Origin: Berberis thunbergii
Lineage: Eukaryota; Streptophyta; Magnoliopsida; Ranunculales; Berberidaceae
NCBI GenBank assembly: GCA_003290165.1
Contig: QNQO01005884.1
Location: forward strand, 186,001-250,000
Reading direction: 5' to 3'
DNA: 64,000 bases
The notes under the pieces were generated by a model. The model did not search any database, was not told the DNA's origin, and worked only from the letters and a program-made list of their open reading frames with translations. Shown piece after piece: positions 24,107-35,202 of the stretch. Made by a program: the position numbers and the translations under genes. The first letter of the stretch is position 1. Every line of letters begins with the position of its first letter.

Positions 24107-24398
24107 GTAAGTAATTGGTCTTGGGCCCTAAGAGCATATAATCTGGTCTAGTCGAATTTTTTTTTCAGCATGAAACCTATATGTTGTTGATGATGATACT
24201 TCTACTTGTGCTTTTGCTACAACTTATTGTTACACCCAGGTCCAGATTATATGCAATAAAGCACTTAAAGAGTATCTATGTTGTCTTGTTTCAATAATTG
24301 TGCAATTATTGGTCATGTTTGTCTGTCATTGGTTTATTAGCAATCTTTATAGGTCATGTTTGTCTATCATTGAGTACTGACTAATTTTTATACTGCAG

Positions 24399-24533
24399 GG
24401 CTCTGAAGGTCTGAGCCAGTACGGGCACCAGTATGTTGGACAGGAGAATGCGCATACATTGCTTGTTTCTCGGGTGCAAAGTGTGTCATTGTATCAACCA
24501 TCACCGGTGCCATATACAAGCAACTACCAGGTG
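24399..24533 (+). other. Unidentified exon-like block
   Basis: After CTGCAG, all three plus frames and one minus frame are open or nearly so for about 130 bp; the plus frame GSEGLSQYGHQYVGQENAH and the minus frame starting near 24,533 are the longest. I cannot tell which strand codes or recognise a family. GC content is above its surroundings, as for the other captured exons. Confidence 0.35.
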
Positions 24534-24892
24534 CTGCATTCTCATCATTTTCAGTATATTGAACAAGCAACTACCAAAAGAAATGGGGCCTGTTCCTAAG
24601 GGCATCAATGTATTTTCTTACATTATAACTAGGTAGATTTGTATTGTTGGAAAAAACATAGAGAAATTCTTTTGTTTTAGATGCGAGCGTAACATGATAT
24701 AACAAGTCTCCATTTGTTCAGGTTAATCCTGTTATTGTACATTAGTGCTATTTGTTTACATGTTTTTGTTTGGCGTCAAAACTTGACAAGTTCCTTTTTA
24801 CGGTTGATTTTGTATTTATCTAGCATATAGTTTGGTGGAATCTTATTCGTGCCGGAGGCATGACACAAACCAGAGTAAGGACTTATTTTGCA

Positions 24893-25498
24893 GGTGCCAC
24901 GGCTGTGATTTTGCTGCAGCAGCAAAAAAATATATAAATTTTTTTTCGATTATATTAATTTGCAACGGTTTGAAACCGTTGCAACAAAACAGATTTCTTT
25001 TTTTTTGAATTTTGTTTTAATTGCCAACGGCTTACAACCGTGGTTGCAGATTGCCACGGCTAGGAACCGTGGGCGTTTTTCATCAGTTGCTACGGCTTAA
25101 AACTGTCGCCAAGGTTAGCCACGGCTTAAAACCTTTGCTATCACGTTTGCCACGGTTTATTTCTAACGGTTTAGCCACGGCTAAAAACCGTGGCCAGGGT
25201 TAGCCACGGCTAAAAACCATTGCTATCTTGTTAGCCACGGTTTTAAACCGTTGCTAATATCTACATATTGTCACGGCTTAAAACCGTGGCTATTTTGGCC
25301 ACGGCTAAAAACCGTTGCTATTGGTCTTGCAACTGTCTAAAACCGTGGCTAAATGCTAAAAATCACTTCCCCCATTCAAGCATAAAAAAGCCATTACAAG
25401 GAATTTCGCGACGCCTCTGTAGCCCACAGCTCTTAGCCGTGACAATGCCTTACGCCCACGGTATAGAACCGTTGCTAATGGGAGTTTTTGGTGTAGTG
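24893..25498 (+). mobile_element. CACTA element 3' terminus (type R) with palindromic subterminal repeats
   Basis: The block ends in TTTTTGGTGTAGTG (25,485-25,498), the reverse complement of a CACTACACCAAAAA terminus, followed by TCC as a possible target duplication. About 20 copies of a 15-20 bp palindromic unit such as GCCACGGCTAAAAACCGTGG fill 24,970-25,480. Its outermost part (GCGACGCCTCTGTAGCCCAC) matches the 3' end of the element ending at 43,273, and the whole block matches 57,075-57,726 in reverse complement. The element runs leftward and probably includes the transposase genes and the RDR, AGO, TRM7 and PDR2 pieces; its 5' end is not in the window. Confidence 0.85.
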
Positions 25499-25695
25499 TC
25501 CTCCTCTCAGACTTAGGTGGACATCTGGGCAAACCTAATTCAACCAATTTAAAAAAGTGTAGCTGAAACATCTAAAAAGGCAATATCAAGAACTTTTGCA
25601 TACATAAATAATAAAAGCAAATAAACACCATAGTGGGCAAAAGAAAAAAAATCAATACATAAAATAGAGATTAGGGTTTGAATAGACCTCCTTTG

Positions 25696-25806
25696 AATGA
25701 TGTTTAAATTTTCATTACATTTTTCAAGTCCATTAATCAATGAATTTGCACCGTAGATTCATTGATTAATGGACTTGAAAAATGTAATGAAAATTTAAAC
25801 ATCATT
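25696..25806. repeat. Perfect 49-bp inverted repeat with 13-bp spacer
   Basis: Arms 25,696-25,744 and 25,758-25,806 are exact reverse complements over 49 bp, with a 13-base spacer. RNA from either strand would fold into a 49-bp perfect hairpin. The arms are AT-rich, show no CACTA or other TIR, and lie between the CACTA end at 25,498 and a LINE. It could be a miRNA or siRNA precursor, a young foldback element, or a repair-made inversion. Confidence 0.95.
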
Positions 25807-26084
25807 ATAAAGGCTCATACATTTTATTGAACACTCCCACAAATACAATCAACATTTACAATGATCCCAAGCATAAAATCTAAGTTTCTGGGTAGATAAA
25901 TTGTTGAAGACAGTTAGATAAGGCATGCTTTTAGAAGTAAAAATGAGATGCGACTACCTGAACCATTAAACTTCAAAATGAAGCTGCTTAATATATCTCT
26001 TGATCAGACTAGACACATGATTATACATGTATTAAATGATAAAATACTAGAAAACAACTCTTAATCATTCAGTTAAGACAACAA

Positions 26085-28700
26085 GGTTTTTTTTTTTTTT
26101 TTTAAATTAGAACATCCAGTGGGGAGGGGCAACTATGGGATGCCAGACCTTAATTACTTGGAAAAAATTCTGATACAAAACATCTGGGGTACATGACGAC
26201 TTTACCCGAGAAGTAAAAATCCAGTTCGACAAAACATCATAAAACTATAAAATCCTAAAAAAAACCATCCATAACTTACTAGCCTAGGCCAACATCCCCC
26301 AAAGTGACATAACCACTTGAGATTGTTATATTTTCAACTTGGCCAAATCCACAACATACCTTGTGCAAATTAGAATAGCTAGAAAACTCCAACACTTGCA
26401 ACTAAAAAGAGAATGCAACTCGCATCTTGTTAAAACGTTGCAAAACCAAATTGCATCTTGTTAAAACCTTGCAAAACTAACTTGCAAAACCAACATGCAA
26501 AACCAACATGCAAAACCAAATTGCATCTCCTCACAATGCCAATGATCAGCACAAGCATCCAGCAGCAACACAATCAGGCAGCACAAGCATCCAGCATCAA
26601 CACCAGTAGGCAAGACAAGCAGGCAGCACAGTCCATAACCGCGCCCAGCAGCAACACAGGTCACTGCAACGCAGCCACTCAGCACCGCAGCCCCCCTCAT
26701 GCCCTGCCTAACCAGCAGTCTTAGCCGCAACACAATCTGTCGCAACAAGACTGCAACAGCCAGCCCCCAGGCCGCCCATTCCATACACTTAGCTTCCTCT
26801 CCTTGCCTTGAAAAACAGGGTATACTCTGTTTTACAGCAGAGTATCCTTCCAGTTCTCGATTCCAGCGCCTATCAATGCCCATTCTTGCGGCGTCTACTC
26901 GTCCCCGTGACGTATGTATGCCGTATGCCAACGGTCCAACACTGATAATCCTGCCACTCTCCTAGGAAGATCATTCGCCGTGAAAGAGACAGTCCTATGA
27001 TCTCGTTGAGCTCTATCTTCTAAAGCGTCCGCCACCGCGTTGGCTTCTCTATAAATATGGGAACAATCTAATGTCATTTGTGCCGCCAAAAATTTGATTT
27101 CTTTCAAAATATTCTCCAAATGCCACGGTATCTTGAAATTTCCCTTAACCATCCACAAACAATTGCTGAATCCGTTTGAACAACCACCTGTTTAAAGTCA
27201 AATGAGAGACAAAGGCGGAGACCTTCAGCTAGAGCCAAAATTTCTGCTTTATTATTTGAGCCTGCACCAAAAAATATTTGCTTGCCCCCAACACAAAAAC
27301 CCCTAGAGTCTCTAATGATCACACCACCTGCAGCCAAGTTCTTACCGGAGGACCCATCCACATTGAGAGCAACAAAATCTGACGGAGGGGGATGCCAGAA
27401 CACAACTCTACTTAGCTTTCTCAAAACTGGAGTTTCTTGTATCCCCAAAGCCCTTAATGGAGCCTTATGCCAGTTGACTTGTTTAGGAGTTATAAAAGTA
27501 TTTGCTAAGTGTAGATTACGCCGAATATTCAAAATCACAAAAGAAGGATTAGGGGCAGCGTTGTCTTAAACACATTTGCAGCGCTGTTTCCATATTTCCC
27601 ATAAAATAAACATGGGAGTGAGAAAGAATAACACACCTGTTTGTGTTCTCATTTTGGCTCGCCTGAACCAAATGACAAGAGTCGTGGATATTTCCGCCGG
27701 TTTTCTGAAATGCACATAAAAAATCAACTCAAAATGGCGCCAAACCTGCATTGCCAGTTCACCATCCAAAAAAAAATGATTCAGAGATTCTCACTGTGGC
27801 ATGTTGCAACATCTACATTTAGAAGCCAGACTAAATCCACATCTGTACAGCTCCCCATCCACTGGTACCCCTCTACGGAGTAATTTCCACACCAAAACTG
27901 AAATTCTAGAAGGAAGAATATCATGCCAAATCATTCGATAGAGGTCATTGACCGTGCCTTTTCGGCGTAGTATTTCATAGGCCGACTGAAGGGAAAAAAT
28001 CCCATTTTGGTTCAGAACCCATATACATTCATCTTTTTCATCTTCCTCACCATATAATCTATCTGCAAAACTTCTCTTTGATATATGTCTGATCTCCGGG
28101 ATAACCAATTCAAAATTGGAAGAAATCACCTCATTTACCGAAGGCCATACACCTAGATCAACCAAATCTGCCGATCTTATGAAGGATACAACCGTATTCC
28201 AATTTTCCTCAAAAAAACTGATATTTCCCTGACCAATGCGCCAAAGTGAATTACGCAGAATAAGGGATTTACCAAGCATGATTTCTTTGAAAAATGGCGA
28301 GGAGCCAGTTTTCACCAATTGACCATTCAAGGCCACCCCATTCATCCAGTATTTGCTTCTCATGAAAGTAGCCCAAAGAGAGTCCGAAGTAAGTAATCTC
28401 CAAAGTGCCTTGAGGCGAAAAGTCCTCATCACCACCAACAAATCTCTCACTCCCAAACCTCATTCATTCTGTGGAAAACAAATATTAGACCATGATACCC
28501 ATTTTTTCTTCAGTCTTCCTTCACAATCCCCCTAGGAGAAATCTGCCAACAAGCTATTAATCTGGGATAAAACTTTCATAGGAACACACATGGTACTGAG
28601 AATAAAAATTGGAATAGAGCTCAGAATATGTTTAATCAGTATTAAACGAAAACAAGGCTTTACCAAGGTAATCTTCAACTCATTAATCAAAAGGATGGTC
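26085..28700 (-). mobile_element. 5'-truncated L1-type LINE, minus strand
   Basis: On the minus strand this reads as the second half of LINE ORF2, a 3' UTR and a poly(A) tail (the T-run at 26,085-26,103). The last 100 bp (26,105-26,210) match the 3' ends of the LINEs at 45,468-52,749 and 57,727-58,210, with the word CTGGCATCCCATAG and a GGGTAAAGTCGT block. The 5' end is lost near 28,700, inside the reverse transcriptase thumb region, as is common after incomplete reverse transcription. The 3' UTR (26,200-26,940) is rich in CAGCA/TGCTG words. I could not identify a clear target duplication. Confidence 0.85.
26895..28690 (-). pseudogene. LINE ORF2 C-terminal half (connection, zf-RVT, RNase H)
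   Basis: One minus frame runs from about 28,690 to 27,104 with a few stops: a post-RT block (LKITLVKPCFRLILIKHIL), GLGVRDLLVVMRTFRLKALW, the zf-RVT block (VWKLLRRGVPVDGELYRCGF, C-RCC), and RNase H (LNVDGSSGKNLAAGG, NNKAEILALAEGL, QTDSAIV). The RNase H catalytic residues D (VDGS), E (KAE) and D (QTDS) are all present here, unlike in the longer LINE. A frameshift near 27,110-27,160 moves the last part (SHIYREANAVADALE) to another frame. Confidence 0.85.
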
Positions 28701-29413
28701 ACCGAGAAATAAATACAATAACAAGACTATTTCATAAAATTAACGAAATAAACCAACTTAAAATAAATGAAAAATGAGAGGCCTTACTAAGTCTGGACCA
28801 GGAGAGGTTAGGACAGCAACAGTTGACCCCAGAAAATCGAGATTCGACCCACATGCACCATTTGCCAAAGAACACTTAGTATACGTTGTTGTTGTGTTAT
28901 ACACAAATGCCTGTATGGTTACACTCAGCTGCACCTGTTTGAAATAATTTTCAGCTTTAAGCACTTTCAAACAACAATGCCTTACCACATATGCTTGCAT
29001 AACTAAGCCAAGCATATAATCAAATGAAACATAACAATGATGGTAGTGGTGCACTGCAGAGGAAGTTTTACCAATAGTAACCACTGATCATTCTGACATA
29101 TTGTTTCAGAGCTGGCCTACTTGAAAAGTATCCGGTCCAGTATGCATTTATATGATCTGCGTATCTAATAACTGAACAATTCAGTTTTTATGACCACACA
29201 AAATTGAAGCATAAATGAAGAATTGATTCAAGTCTTATAGAAAATATGACTCGCGGGAAGTAATCATCAGTTTTGATTGGCCATGATTCTTTTGTTGCAT
29301 GTACAGGCACGTATGCCTACAATCAAAACAAAAACAAAACAATATCATTGAACCCAAATAAAAACAAACACTAAAAAACCAACGAAACAACAATGGTAAT
29401 CATTAATTCACAC
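28701..29413. other. Intron-like or spacer sequence next to LOG exons, no gene recognised
   Basis: No exon that I can place. It probably belongs to the same CACTA element as the LOG pieces. The LOG exons expected downstream on the minus strand were not found. Confidence 0.45.
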
Positions 29414-29721
29414 CTCAAGCTTCTCAACAAGTTCTTTTGCATTTGGTGCAGAGGCAATTATTTGGCGCTGTGAAGGCTTGATAAACCCATCATCCAATGC
29501 TTTGTCTATGAAGGTCAGTAGATAGTTGTAATATCCATCCACATTCAACAAACCCACCTGCACAGATTTCCTCACTTTGTCGAGCAAATCAAGGTAACAA
29601 AAACCAAGACTCCATGGTTGGTTTTTTGATTTGGTTTTGGTTGCTTACAGGTTTGTCATGGATGCCAAGTTGATCCCAAGTGATGACCTCCAAGAGCTCC
29701 TCCAATGTGCCATAAGCAGTT
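29414..29721 (-). pseudogene. LOG: LOG (cytokinin riboside phosphoribohydrolase) two-exon fragment
   Basis: LOG enzymes release active cytokinin bases from their riboside monophosphates. On the minus strand, exon 29,649-29,721 reads [19 protein letters not shown] then HDKP, and exon 29,414-29,557 reads [29 protein letters not shown] and [12 protein letters not shown], with GT-AG ends between. The family motif PGG-GT--E appears here as TAYGTLEE, so the PGG part is lost or in a missing exon. The GGG-type Rossmann start (PGGGKGLMG) and the last exon are absent. It is a captured fragment that reads in the 5'-to-3' direction of the element whose 5' end is at 31,037. Confidence 0.9.
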
Positions 29722-30825
29722 CTATCAGACAAAACATGTTAAGTTTTAATTAGAAGAAGATGAAGAAGTATAACTGTATAATTAGAAGAAGCAATTAAAA
29801 CAAACAAAAAAAACAAACAAGAAAAGATGACCAATACAGAACAGACTGTAGTGTTGGAGTTTAATTTGTTTATTGGGAGAAGGAGGAGGAACAAACTGAA
29901 GTGTTTTGGGAGGAGAAAGTTTACAAAAATAGAAACAAAACAGAGCTTATAGAACTTACAACAGAGATTGGAGTCGGATCTTCGATGGTCGTCTTCTCTT
30001 CTCAGACAAATTTAGTTGTCGTCTTCTTCGATGGGTCGATTACCTTCTTCAGTTCGAGCTTCTCTTCTTCTCTTCTTCTTCAGTTCATCCTCTTCTCTGT
30101 ATGCAAATGAAATATATGAAAATTTAGAAATATGTGAATAAAAAGAGGATAAAAGAAGAAAGCAAAAGGTGAATTGGGTATAGAGGAATATGGTTCTTCC
30201 TCTCTTCATTTCATGAACTAAAAAAAGCAAAGCACATAGAAGGACATGAGTAGAAGAAAAGCTCAAATAAACACAAAAAAACCCTTAGATATCGATCAAA
30301 TCTCATGGAATTTAAAAAAAAAACCATTAGTGGTCGAATCTCCTACAACTCCTAACAAACAATCTCACTCTGGATTTCCATTTATTTCTCACAAATTTTT
30401 TTTCCTTTCGGGGTTTCGTTCTCTCTCTCACTTGGATCTTCATGAATCTTTGCAAAAATCCTTCAAAACACAAAACCCATATCGATTTCACCAAAATAGA
30501 CAACCCCAAATCAACAAAAAACAGAATCAAAATCAAAATCAAAATCCATATCGATTTTAAAATACCAATTTTATCTCAAGAAACCCAAATTGAACCAAAA
30601 TGCATGAAACCCTAAACAAACAAGAACTTTAAACAAAGGATTTTTGCTTTTGGGAGATCTGTGGGGAGATGGAACAAATTTTTGGGTTTGAAACAAAGGG
30701 TTGAAAAGTGCAGAGATGGGGGGAGATGGAGCAGGAACGAAGAGCGGGAACAATTTTTTTTCGCAAAATTTTGCCCGCGAGAAATCGACTTGCTTCTCCA
30801 CGCATCCACGTGCAACACACGTGCA
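29722..30825 (-). other. Leader-like region of the CACTA element ending at 31,037; no gene recognised
   Basis: The minus strand is pyrimidine-rich at 30,640-30,780 (CTGCTCCATCTCCCCCC words), like the leaders next to the 5' ends at 32,107 and 60,581, then has TTAGGGTTT and (CAAAAT)n-type stretches. The open frames are low complexity, and I do not believe any of them code. Confidence 0.45.
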
Positions 30826-31037
30826 ATTTAGCAACGGTTTTTAGCCGTTGGGCACTATAGCCACGGTTTTTAGCCGTGGCAAACACACCAACGGTTTAGA
30901 ACCGTGGCCAAGCCTTTTTTTAGTCACGGTTTTAAGCCGTTGGCCATTATAGCCACGGTTTTTGGCCGTGGCAAATAAACCAACGGTTTATAACCGTGGC
31001 CACCTCCGTGTAGCTAAACAAGCCTTTTGGTATAGTG
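30826..31037 (-). mobile_element. CACTA element 5' terminus (type L), inverted
   Basis: The block ends in TTTTGGTATAGTG (31,025-31,037), so on the minus strand the element starts CACTATACCAAAA. About seven palindromic units (AGCCACGGTTTTTAGCCGTGG and relatives) lie inside. The first 50 bases on the minus strand (GGCTTGTTTAGCTACACGGAGGTGGCC) resemble the 5' end at 32,107, which marks this as a type L end. The triplet TTA follows at 31,038-31,040. The element extends leftward and carries LOG; its 3' end is not in the window, presumably beyond the nested element ending at 25,498. Confidence 0.8.
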
Positions 31038-32106
31038 TTATACCTAGCTATTGGTGGATCTTTTGTGTCATACATATATTCTGCTCCTCCCTTAAAGGTT
31101 GAATTTTTTCTCTCTGTTATATTATTGGTCTTTTACCTTCTCATTAGGTTATACACTTATTTAGGTATTCATTTGTGCATGCAATAGGCAAGAACTTAAC
31201 CCTTATCTACTTTGAAACATTTTGCAGCTTAAGCAGAATGGATGGATGGGAAACTTTGCTATGGGAGTAAGCTACATTAGTTTGTCATGGTGCGACATAT
31301 TTTCCTGTAATTTCCTTGCTAAAAGTTATATGCATGACATGATGGTCACAACTCTCAAGTATGTGGTACATTTTCGATATTGTTTATGTTAGGCATCATC
31401 CACTTAAATTTTAAAGATGGCTTGAAGCCCAAAGACCACAACACCTTTTTCATTAAGTACATACATTGCCACCTGTTTCACTTGTTGGACAGGTCGGTGT
31501 ACCATGCCTTAACACTTTATGTTCTGCCAGTTTATGGCAAGTGCTGATTACTCTTGAACTTGATGACAAGAAATGTGCATTGGTTCATCAAATCTTGATG
31601 TGTACTGTCAAGATTTTTATGTCATTTGGTTCTTTTTATGTAACCGAATCTTTACACTTCTTTGGATGTTATATTCTGTGGACTTCTATGTTTGGTTTCA
31701 ACCACAAATTTACTATCTGTGTCTTTCAACCTCTGCATCTGTTGAAGTGTCTCATTTGTTACTCCTAGTATATAGTTTTTTGCAGGCAAGCTTGGGGCCA
31801 AGTTCAAGCCATTTTTGAAGGTATGAAAGAAGCTCTTTATTTATAAATATATTAGTTAGAATTGATTGACCAGAGGATGGTATCTGCTTGATCAAAGGTG
31901 TAGAGTGCAGGCAACTGAACTGAGGGGTAGAGTTTGGTTGCAGTGTCTATTTATCTAATTTAGAGCTTCATGGTGAATGAATTTCCATTTTTAACGATGA
32001 GTGAAACTAATTCTTTGAGATGAAATTTTTGATGGGCAAGAATTAAGTTCTTACTATTACAGACATGTTATTTTTATATTTAACTGGTATCAATGAGCAT
32101 ATAAGT
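31038..32106. other. Flank between two CACTA 5' ends, with unidentified exon-like blocks
   Basis: After TTTGCAG, 31,228-31,266 reads LKQNGWMGNFAMG before a GTAAG donor, and after TTTTGCAG, 31,786-31,820 reads KLGAKFKPFLK before GTATG. Both look like plus-strand exons, but I do not recognise them. Before the insertion at 32,107 this stretch was joined to 43,274 onward. Confidence 0.4.
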
Positions 32107-32478
32107 CACTACACCAAAAAGCCAGTTTAGTTGCGCCGAGCTGGCCACGATTCTAAACCGTTGGTTTATTTGCCATGGCAAAAAACCATAGCTATAATGA
32201 CCAACGGCTTAAAACCGTGGGTAAAAAAAAAACTGGCCATGGCTGAAAATCGTTGGTTTATTGGCCACGGCCAAAAACCGTGGCTATAACTAGCAACGGC
32301 CTTAAACCGTGGGTAATAGTAGAAACGGCTCAAAACCGTGGGTAATAGCAACGGTTCAAAACCGTGGGTAATAGTAGCAACGGTTTCAAGCCGTTGTAAC
32401 AAAAAAAACTTGGCCACGGTTTAAAATCGTAGCCATTATGAGCAACGGCCCAAAACCGTGGCTACACTAAAAAGCTAA
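32107..32478 (+). repeat. Subterminal palindrome array, 5' end (type L)
   Basis: About a dozen units such as GGCCACGGCCAAAAACCGTGG and GCAACGGTTTCAAGCCGTTG, alternating CCACGG and CAACGG halves. In En/Spm, short subterminal repeats bind the element's own TNPA-like protein; these are the likely counterparts. Confidence 0.9.
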
Positions 32479-32484
32479 AAAAAA

Positions 32485-32880
32485 AATTGGGCGAGCTATT
32501 TTGGCGCTCGACTTAAACCTTCCCCTCCACTCGATTTCCACCTTCTCTCCACTCGACTCCACTCACCTGCTCCCTGCACTCGACATCGACCTTCTCTGCT
32601 ACCCTCCACTCCACTCGAAGCTCCTCCTTCCTTGCTCCCTCCCTCGACTCTACTCCGCTCGACTTCCCTGCTCCCTCTACTTCCTTGCTCCCTCCCTCGA
32701 CTTCCCTCCTCCCCTCCTTCCCTGTCCTCCCTCGACTTCCCTCCTTGCCTCCTTCCCTGGTCTTCCCTCCTTACTCGTCGTCTTTAACCTCCAAACCATT
32801 TGGAAAATCGATCAGCGACTGCGACCTCGAAACCATTCTCTCGTACAGGTACTCTCTCTCTCTCTGTTTTCTTTTTGATG
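32485..32880 (+). promoter_or_regulatory. Pyrimidine-rich leader next to the 5' terminus
   Basis: A C/T-rich stretch (CTCCACTCGACTCC, CTTCCCTCC repeats) ends in ACAGGTACTCTCTCTCTC, which could be a splice donor, followed by a T-rich stretch with AGGGTTCCTGAAT. This is how plant 5' UTRs and their first introns look. I infer that element transcription starts here and could splice into the captured exons downstream. The apparent open frame is low complexity. Confidence 0.45.
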
Positions 32881-34359
32881 AAATTAGGGTTCCTGAATCT
32901 AGAGTTTTTTTATTTAGAGGTTTTGAATCTCTAGGGTTCCTGAATTGTTTTTTGAATCTGTAGGTTTTATTTAGAGGTTTTTTGAAATTAGGGTTTGTAT
33001 CTGAAATTTGACGTTATTAAAGCTGATTTCAACTTGATTTCATAGTCGAGTTTGTAGTTTACAAGTTTCAATATGGTTATAGAACCTTAAAACCACGAGG
33101 GTTGCTAGAATAAGACAATGTTGCAGGTGATGATTAGCAGTGGAAGTAGATTTTGGCTCCTTGACTGGACTATGTGTGATCCCAGTAGCCTGGGCTTGGT
33201 GTAATTAGGTTTTTTCTCCAGGTTTCAATTGCATTTCTGATTTGGCAAAGGTAAACAAAATCAATATTCATCGAGATTTGTGTTTCACCTTAGTTGTTTG
33301 AAATTCACAGTGAGTATGACTTGTTCATCCTCTGAAAAAGTTAATTTTGCTACAATTAGATGGTGGTCGACAAGTTTCATTCGGTCAAGTAAAGGAGAAA
33401 AACCAAGTAAAAATGTTTCTTATAGGCCTTTTCGGTTAGGTTGTGTGTTTTCACCTACTTGGTTTTGTATGAAGCGTGGGGACTGGAAATACAATAAGGT
33501 TACTTGAATCTATTCATTTCTAGCTCAAGGTTTTAGCTAGGTTGAACCTCTTACTTAAAATTGGAGTCTCTTTCCTTTCCTTGTAGGAGAATTTTAATTA
33601 TGTTGGTTGGTTATGATATTTAGAAGGGAATTCACATACATACGTAGAACAGTTGTATTTAGTATGTTATATGGTACATGACATGGTACATCGGACCTAA
33701 TTTTGAACTTGCATGGTAGCTAGTCAAATGTAGTTAGGACCACAAGTGCAACCATTTTCTCAATTTGTTCATCCATTCTCATGATTCCAACCAACATATA
33801 AAGGAGTAGATATTCTTCTGAGTATGAATGAGTACTTCTCAACTCTTCCACCCTGTAGTAGTCTGAGTGTAACATCATATGAACATTCTAACTTGTAAAA
33901 CTTTTTGTTGGGAATCCAGGGTCTTAAGTGTGAACCTAGATTTGGATTTCTGCAATAAGTATTAGTGTGTGTGATGACTCGCACCATGGAAAATCTCTAA
34001 CCAACCAATGGACTATAAATTTTGTCAATATGGGCAACTGGTATTACATCTTAAATTAATCTCTTATATATCAAACTGTTATCGCTTGTAAAATGACTTT
34101 CCAATGAAAAGGCCATAAATGGTTTTCTTTCCTTGAAAATATTATTTTGTTATTATCATGTCCAAGAGCTTATTTCTTTGGACTATCACCTTTAATTAAA
34201 AAATTTGAAAAAGTAATTGCTAACAAAAGTAATTGCTACACAACGAGCAAAATCAAACTTAATTGACATGAGAATCGGTATATTTGACATGGATTCAATG
34301 GTTATTTCTTTTTTATGCTTTCCATGTGCTATGTAGTCTGATTTTTTGAATTTTATTCT
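32881..34359. other. No gene recognised
   Basis: Intron-like sequence between the leader and the first recognised captured exon; several short frames without known domains. Confidence 0.5.
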
Positions 34360-34493
34360 TAAGAACAACTACAAGCAAGGCTGACAGGAAAGCAACATTA
34401 GATGCAGCCTCATGGATGTTCAATATTGTTAGCTCTGTTGGAATTATCATAGTAAACAAAGCATTGATGGCTACATATGGTTTCAATTTTGGT
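34360..34493 (+). pseudogene. Nucleotide-sugar transporter (UDP-Rha/Gal type) exon fragment
   Basis: The frame reads [39 protein letters not shown]. Plant Golgi UDP-rhamnose/galactose and related transporters have [34 protein letters not shown] at their first membrane segment. The second half is duplicated in tandem just downstream (34,547 onward). Only this exon is present. Confidence 0.85.
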
Positions 34494-34760
34494 ATTTTCT
34501 GTGAACTATCAATGTTTTTTGTTTTTCATTTTCTTATGCTTTCTCCGTTGGAATTATCATAGTAAACAAAGCATTGATGGCTACATATGGTTTCAGTTTC
34601 GGTATTTTCTTTGAACTCTCAATGTTTTTTGTTTTTTCATTTTCTTATGCTTTCCATCTAGTTGCGTGCTTACTTTCAGTTTTGGTATTTTCTTTGAACT
34701 CTCAATGTTTTTTGTTTTTCATTTTGTTATGCTTTCCATCTAGTTGTGTGCTTACTTTTA
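34437..34760 (+). repeat. Tandem duplication inside the transporter fragment
   Basis: A 110-bp unit starting GTTGGAATTATCATAGTAAA at 34,437 is repeated from 34,547. A third, partial unit (TTTGGTATTTTCTTTGAACT onward) follows at about 34,679 with a period near 85 bp. The copies differ at a few sites. Confidence 0.9.
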
Positions 34761-34764
34761 ATGC

Positions 34765-35202
34765 ATTTTGACCGAGAGGTTTTTTAAGCTGGAAAGCTTA
34801 AACTATTATCTTTAATTGCTCAAAAGATCTCTTAAAAGATAAAACATGCAGAGTGCATTAAGTTTAAAGAAGAAGCATATGACCTTTTCGCCAATATTCG
34901 ATCCTTGTTAGTTGATGTCATTCTTATTCCCCATTGAACAACTGCAAATCAGTTTCATCTTCTCTATTTTTCCAAACTAACTCAACGTCTCCTATCATTT
35001 GGTAGTGGGAAATAAGTAAACATGTTTTTTCAAACTCATGATGAAAGCATTCCCATGTGCTATGCTTGATTCATGTGTAACAGTGCTCGACTGGGATTAG
35101 AGTATCACATGTAAAAACTGTGGGAAGGTGGTGTACTTTTTAGTGTTTACTGTTGTGCGGGTAGTTTCTCAAATTGCTGACATTTTTGTTGGTCTTTACC
35201 AG
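34765..35202. other. Spacer or intron, no gene recognised
   Basis: Joins the transporter and U2AF65 pieces. It ends at the acceptor CTTTACCAG before the first U2AF65 exon. Confidence 0.5.

Noticed and set aside
24970..25480. Possible CRISPR-like array of regularly spaced short repeats
   Set aside because: The units are palindromic, variable, in a plant CACTA terminus and end at a TIR; no prokaryotic context.
25021..25571. Open frames of 60-82 codons within the palindrome array
   Set aside because: Repeat-derived frames (PTAYNRG, RLKTVA repeats) that recur on both strands wherever the CCACGG unit occurs.
32501..32963. Long Leu/Pro/Ser-rich frames after the 5' CACTA array
   Set aside because: Pyrimidine-rich leader; overlapping frames are all open because of CTCC repeats, with no conserved domain.
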